The position numbers and the translations under genes were made by a program. A model generated the notes under the pieces. That model did not search any database, was not told the DNA's origin, and saw only the letters and a program-made list of their open reading frames with translations. From Foetidibacter luteolus (GTDB taxonomy: Bacteria; Bacteroidota; Bacteroidia; Chitinophagales; Chitinophagaceae), in the NCBI RefSeq assembly GCF_009650435.1, contig NZ_VVIP01000003.1, positions 73,238-137,237 on the forward strand: a stretch of DNA of 64,000 nt, written 5' to 3'. Position 1 is the first letter of the stretch. Every line of letters starts with the position of its first letter. Below, one piece after another: positions 60,974-64,000 of this stretch.

Positions 60974-61393
60974 TTATTTGGTTTTCAAAAGCAGCACGTA
61001 TTTGGCCATTTGCTCGGCATCAGCCTGGGACAGGGTAGCATGCGGCGTCATAGGCACTGTACCCCAAACGCCGGAACCGCCAGCTATAATTTTTTTAGAA
61101 AGGTATGCTACAGCGGTATCCTGGCCGGCATATTTATCAGCTACTTCTGAGTAGGCGGGCCCTATTTTTTTGGCCAATGGCTCATGGCAGGTAAGGCAGT
61201 CAGATTTACCAATCAGTTCCAGGCCCTTCACATAGTCAGGGTTAGTGGTAACATCTCCGGCATCTGCCGCAGGTTTTGCTTCTTCTTTTGTGGGTTCGGT
61301 ATCTTCCCCGGTTTTCTTTTCCTCAGTGCCTCCACAAGCCGCAAATACGGCGGCACAGCAACATGCAATAAAATACTTTTTCAAAGCGGTCAT
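60974..61393 (-). CDS. Class I cytochrome c lipoprotein
   Basis: 139 residues. The lipoprotein signal (KKYFIACCCAAVFAAC) is followed by an acidic Pro/Ala/Glu linker. The haem site is CLTCHEPLAKKIGPAY and the distal Met lies in TVPMTPHATLSQADAEQM. A single-haem electron carrier on the periplasmic side. It is co-directional with the DUF1080 gene, 10 bp apart. Confidence 0.92.
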   Translation of the reverse strand: MTALKKYFIACCCAAVFAACGGTEEKKTGEDTEPTKEEAKPAADAGDVTTNPDYVKGLELIGKSDCLTCHEPLAKKIGPAYSEVADKYAGQDTAVAYLSKKIIAGGSGVWGTVPMTPHATLSQADAEQMAKYVLLLKTK

Positions 61394-61546
61394 ATTTTAG
61401 GTGAAAAATTAATGGCCTAAAGTTATATATCAATAATTAATATCCTACTATTCGTTTAAATATATTCTTGTGCTAACAACAGTTGTTACTGCTATATGTA
61501 AAGTAAGTTGTTTAACTGCGGCAAAGTGCTTAAAGACATAAGATTA

Positions 61547-61672
61547 ATACTAAGGGCGCCTGCCGAAGGCACCGGGCTTTCCGCTATTACTCCGCCACAT
61601 GGGCCCCGCTGCGATGGCTTCAGCGGGGTAACCGCTTCAATCCCTGGCGCGGGGGTGACACAGCGTAATAAC
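61547..61672. repeat. Dispersed intergenic repeat, family A, copy 3 (inverted)
   Basis: AAGGGCGCCTGCCGAAGGCA to CAATCCCTGGCGCGGGGGTG, the simplest form of the repeat and the reference for the expanded copy at 5732. Confidence 0.8.
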
Positions 61673-61699
61673 CGGCTATCTGCCTTACCGGTAAAGTTG

Positions 61700-62029
61700 C
61701 TACACAAATTCAACGGCAGACAAATCTGCCGGCGCTGTTTCCATTTGCCTTGCCTCAGCTTCAAAGCGGTTGTTGTAATACCCTTTTTTTATGCTTTCCA
61801 GCAGGTACAGGCCGGCAAACCGTAAACGCCCGTACCTTTTAAACTGTTCAATATGGGCCAGTTCATGTTTTATCCACGCCTCATCTTCCAAAAAGCATTG
61901 GCGGCAAACACCCCACAGGTAAATGGTCCCACCCAGCACCAGCGCTACACGTTTGCTGTGCAGCCACCGGGCAGCTATGCGGGCCTGCCAGGCTTTTTCT
62001 ACAATGCGGATTTTTACAGGCTTGCCCAT
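61700..62029 (-). CDS. Hypothetical protein with HExxH-like motif
   Basis: 109 residues. The motif WIKHELAHIEQFKRYG contains HELAH, a zincin-type HExxH site, after a hydrophobic stretch (LVLGGTIYLWGV). Small DUF4157-like putative peptidases have this form, but the domain is minimal. It is 3 bp downstream of bcp on the same strand and may be co-translated. Peptidase activity is uncertain. Confidence 0.7.
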   Translation of the reverse strand: MGKPVKIRIVEKAWQARIAARWLHSKRVALVLGGTIYLWGVCRQCFLEDEAWIKHELAHIEQFKRYGRLRFAGLYLLESIKKGYYNNRFEAEARQMETAPADLSAVEFV

Positions 62030-62032
62030 ACT

Positions 62033-62503
62033 TTACTTTGTGCCAGCAAACGCTTTCAATATTTCTTCCGCATGGGCCTTATTCTTCGGCTTCAGAAATA
62101 CCTTCCTGATAATGCCTTTTTCATCAATTGCAAAAGTGGTGCGCAGCACGCCCATGTACTTGTGCCCAAACATCTGCTTCTCATCCCATACGCCATACTG
62201 GTTTAATATTTTGTGCTTTTCATCGGCAATAAGCTTAAACGGCAGGCTGAATTTTTGTTCAAACTTTTTGTGGCTGCTGCCTGTATCCGGGCTAACGCCT
62301 ATTACTTCAATGCCATGTTGTTTAAGCAGCGCATGGTTATCCCGCAGGTTGCAGGCTTGTATGGTGCAGGTAGGGGTATCATCTTCCGGGTAAAAATACA
62401 GCGCTACTTTTTTACCCTTAAAATCAGCGAGCGAAACCTTGTTGCCATCCTGGTCAACACCTTTAAATGCAGGTGCTTTATCTCCTGGTTGTAATGTTAC
62501 CAT
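62033..62503 (-). CDS. bcp: Thioredoxin-dependent thiol peroxidase
   Basis: 156 residues of the BCP/PrxQ peroxiredoxin family. The active-site region is YFYPEDDTPTCTIQACNLRD with the peroxidatic Cys (TPTCT) and a second Cys five residues later, the PrxQ resolving position. GVSPDTGSSHKKF and GVLRTTFAIDEKG follow. It reduces peroxides using thioredoxin. Full length. Confidence 0.93.
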   Translation of the reverse strand: MVTLQPGDKAPAFKGVDQDGNKVSLADFKGKKVALYFYPEDDTPTCTIQACNLRDNHALLKQHGIEVIGVSPDTGSSHKKFEQKFSLPFKLIADEKHKILNQYGVWDEKQMFGHKYMGVLRTTFAIDEKGIIRKVFLKPKNKAHAEEILKAFAGTK

Positions 62504-62562
62504 GGGTTATCTTGTTAGGTTCAATGTTTGGTTGTTCAATGTTTTATGTTTACGCTAACCTT

Positions 62563-64000
62563 TCACTTTTTTGTAAAAGTAAACTGTTGCATTGCTGTAT
62601 TGCCCGCCATATCGGTAACCATTACTTTTAGTACGTGGCTCCCGGGGCTGCAATGGCTGTCAAATTCGTAGGTAAAATCATCGTTCTTTTTGGCAAACAT
62701 CAGCCATTGGCCATCCAGTTCCGCCCTAAAGTAGGCCACTTCATCCAACTCATCTGTACAGCGCAGGCGCAAAGTTTTTTGTGCGCCAAAGATGGTATTG
62801 TTTTGCCAGCCTACCGGCTTAATAACCGGCGGCAAAGTATCAATCAATAGCTGAAAGCTACCCAGCCGGTTAAACCTGGCCATCATCCAATCGCCGTTCC
62901 ATTCACCTTTGGTTGCTTCCTTATGCTTGCCGGTGGTTTTAAACATTACCACTTTATTGCGCAAAGGGCTGCCTGCAGGCAAAGTGGTTTTTAGCTGTAT
63001 CAAAAAACTGTCGTTTACGGGTACAAACTGGTTGTGCAGTTGCACAAGGGCAGATGCCTTGCCCGGCCCTGCAGCCTGCTGCTCACCAGACACAAAGGGT
63101 ACCACATCATAAAAAGCGGCCTCATCAAAAACAGCTTTTACAGATGGGCCTTCTAACCTGTTTTCTTTACCCGGAGAAAAAGCAATGCTGTTGGAGGTAA
63201 AAAAATAGTCTTTTTGCAAAGCAACGTCAAACTGTATTACCGATTGCAGCACGCTGGTATTGCCGGCCACATCTTTTACAACAATTTTTAGCTTATGTGG
63301 TTCTGTATCAGCCAGCATCAGTATGCCTTTTTTATCTTTCTCAAAAACCGGCAGCCTGTTGCCCGGCAATACACTTAAATGCTGTATGGCGGCTTTGCTT
63401 TTCATGTAAGTGCTGTAATCAACACAGGCATTTACATAGCGGCTGTCATCATAAGAAAAATTATCAAGTTCAAAGCTGTTTACCAGCGCATCATCCAGGT
63501 AAACTTGGGCGCCGTATATGCCAAACAGAAACGGAGAGTTGCTGCTTTTATCCTCTGCCCTAAGCCCCAGGCTTACCAAAGGCGAACTAACTTTTATTAC
63601 AGCCTGAGCAGTAACGTAGCCGCCCGGTTTTTTAACAATGTTTATCCTCTTCGGGTCAACCTGGTAAGTACTGTACCGCCTGTCGTACCAGTATAAGCCC
63701 TGTATAACGGGCGGTATATTATCGGGAACACCAAAGCCAAACAGCAGTGGGTTAAGGCAGTTGGCGGTTTCCGTATCGCGTATTTCAAAATGCAGGTGCG
63801 GGCCTGCAGAACCGCCGGTATTGCCGCTAAGGGCTATAAACTGGCCTTTGGTTACAGGAAAGTCAGCAGGTTCCAGGCAAAAATCCTGCTCCCAGCTTTT
63901 GGCGGCGTATTGCTGTTTTTCCAGGAAATCCTGCAACGGTTTGTAAAAGCTGTTAAGGTGGGCGTACACGGTGGTATAACCATTGGGGTGGGTAATGTAA
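62563..64000 (-). CDS. M23-family peptidase with C-terminal beta domains (5' end beyond window)
   Basis: About 479 residues are visible, and the frame is open to the right edge. The first part is the end of a LytM/M23 peptidoglycan peptidase: [14 protein letters not shown] carries one metal or catalytic His, and [20 protein letters not shown] carries HxH. After it come ~380 residues of beta-sandwich sequence ([32 protein letters not shown]), probably Ig-like. Secreted cell-wall hydrolase; the signal peptide and first metal ligands lie outside the window. Confidence 0.85.
   Translation of the reverse strand, partial: YITHPNGYTTVYAHLNSFYKPLQDFLEKQQYAAKSWEQDFCLEPADFPVTKGQFIALSGNTGGSAGPHLHFEIRDTETANCLNPLLFGFGVPDNIPPVIQGLYWYDRRYSTYQVDPKRINIVKKPGGYVTAQAVIKVSSPLVSLGLRAEDKSSNSPFLFGIYGAQVYLDDALVNSFELDNFSYDDSRYVNACVDYSTYMKSKAAIQHLSVLPGNRLPVFEKDKKGILMLADTEPHKLKIVVKDVAGNTSVLQSVIQFDVALQKDYFFTSNSIAFSPGKENRLEGPSVKAVFDEAAFYDVVPFVSGEQQAAGPGKASALVQLHNQFVPVNDSFLIQLKTTLPAGSPLRNKVVMFKTTGKHKEATKGEWNGDWMMARFNRLGSFQLLIDTLPPVIKPVGWQNNTIFGAQKTLRLRCTDELDEVAYFRAELDGQWLMFAKKNDDFTYEFDSHCSPGSHVLKVMVTDMAGNTAMQQFTFTKK

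Overview
The window looks like a chromosomal segment of a Bacteroidota bacterium, most likely a member of the Chitinophagaceae. The signs are a SusC/SusD pair with an ECF sigma factor and a FecR anti-sigma factor, weak ribosome binding sites, promoters that fit the Bacteroidota pattern (TTG about 20 bases upstream of a TTTG-containing -7 box), many lipoproteins, and housekeeping genes (serS, acpP-fabF-rnc, pheT, purA, pabB, bcp) split up by dispersed intergenic repeats.

Layout. 0-13.2 kb: the 3' end of serS, small secreted and membrane proteins, a GH25 lysozyme, a DUF1360-like gene beside a large unknown protein, a PIN-domain toxin-antitoxin pair, a 2OG-Fe(II) oxygenase, the acpP-fabF-rnc operon and a VWA lipid-anchored or membrane protein. 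13.2-28.4 kb: an RNA-repair island. 28.4-33 kb: ordinary metabolic genes, a short transposon-like element with a 10-bp target duplication, and tRNA-Lys. 33.1-34.1 kb: decayed remnants of a serine recombinase and a hybrid sensor. 34.3-45.8 kb: a polysaccharide-utilisation locus (ECF sigma, FecR, SusC, SusD, an HGSNAT-like membrane acyltransferase and a GH89 alpha-N-acetylglucosaminidase). 45.9-64 kb: glutathione peroxidase, pheT, two AT-rich hypothetical genes with a duplicated flanking repeat, pabB, purA, NHL-repeat and DUF proteins, a Gfo/Idh/MocA-cytochrome c cluster, bcp and a truncated M23 peptidase.

The RNA-repair island is the main find. It holds an array of 16 tRNA genes (14.4-16.2 kb) ending in a YkuK-type RNase H-like gene; an unknown basic protein; a BCS1-like AAA ATPase whose N-terminal domain recurs as a stand-alone membrane-anchored protein upstream of the array; a WYL regulator; an SPFH (slipin) gene broken by a one-base frameshift; a Ro60/Rsr (TROVE) gene; a DinB-fold protein; two overlapping RlaP-type nucleotidyltransferases; and the RNA ligase RtcB. 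Between the coding genes lie at least four Y-RNA-like structures sharing a bulged helix. Two of them contain a circularly permuted tRNA (T arm, closed acceptor hairpin, D arm), as in tRNA-mimicking YrlA RNAs, and a further tandem pair of permuted modules lies at 20.3-20.5 kb. An identical 9-bp-arm palindrome overlaps the -33 box both at the divergent WYL promoter and in front of Ro60, so the WYL protein probably controls the whole island.

Inference: the island senses and repairs, or replaces, damaged tRNA. RtcB and the RlaP proteins would mend cleaved RNA, Ro60 with Y RNAs would handle damaged or misfolded RNA, and the tRNA array, which contains some odd anticodon loops, would supply replacement or nuclease-resistant tRNAs. 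None of this could be tested by search or folding software here; the pairings were done by eye.
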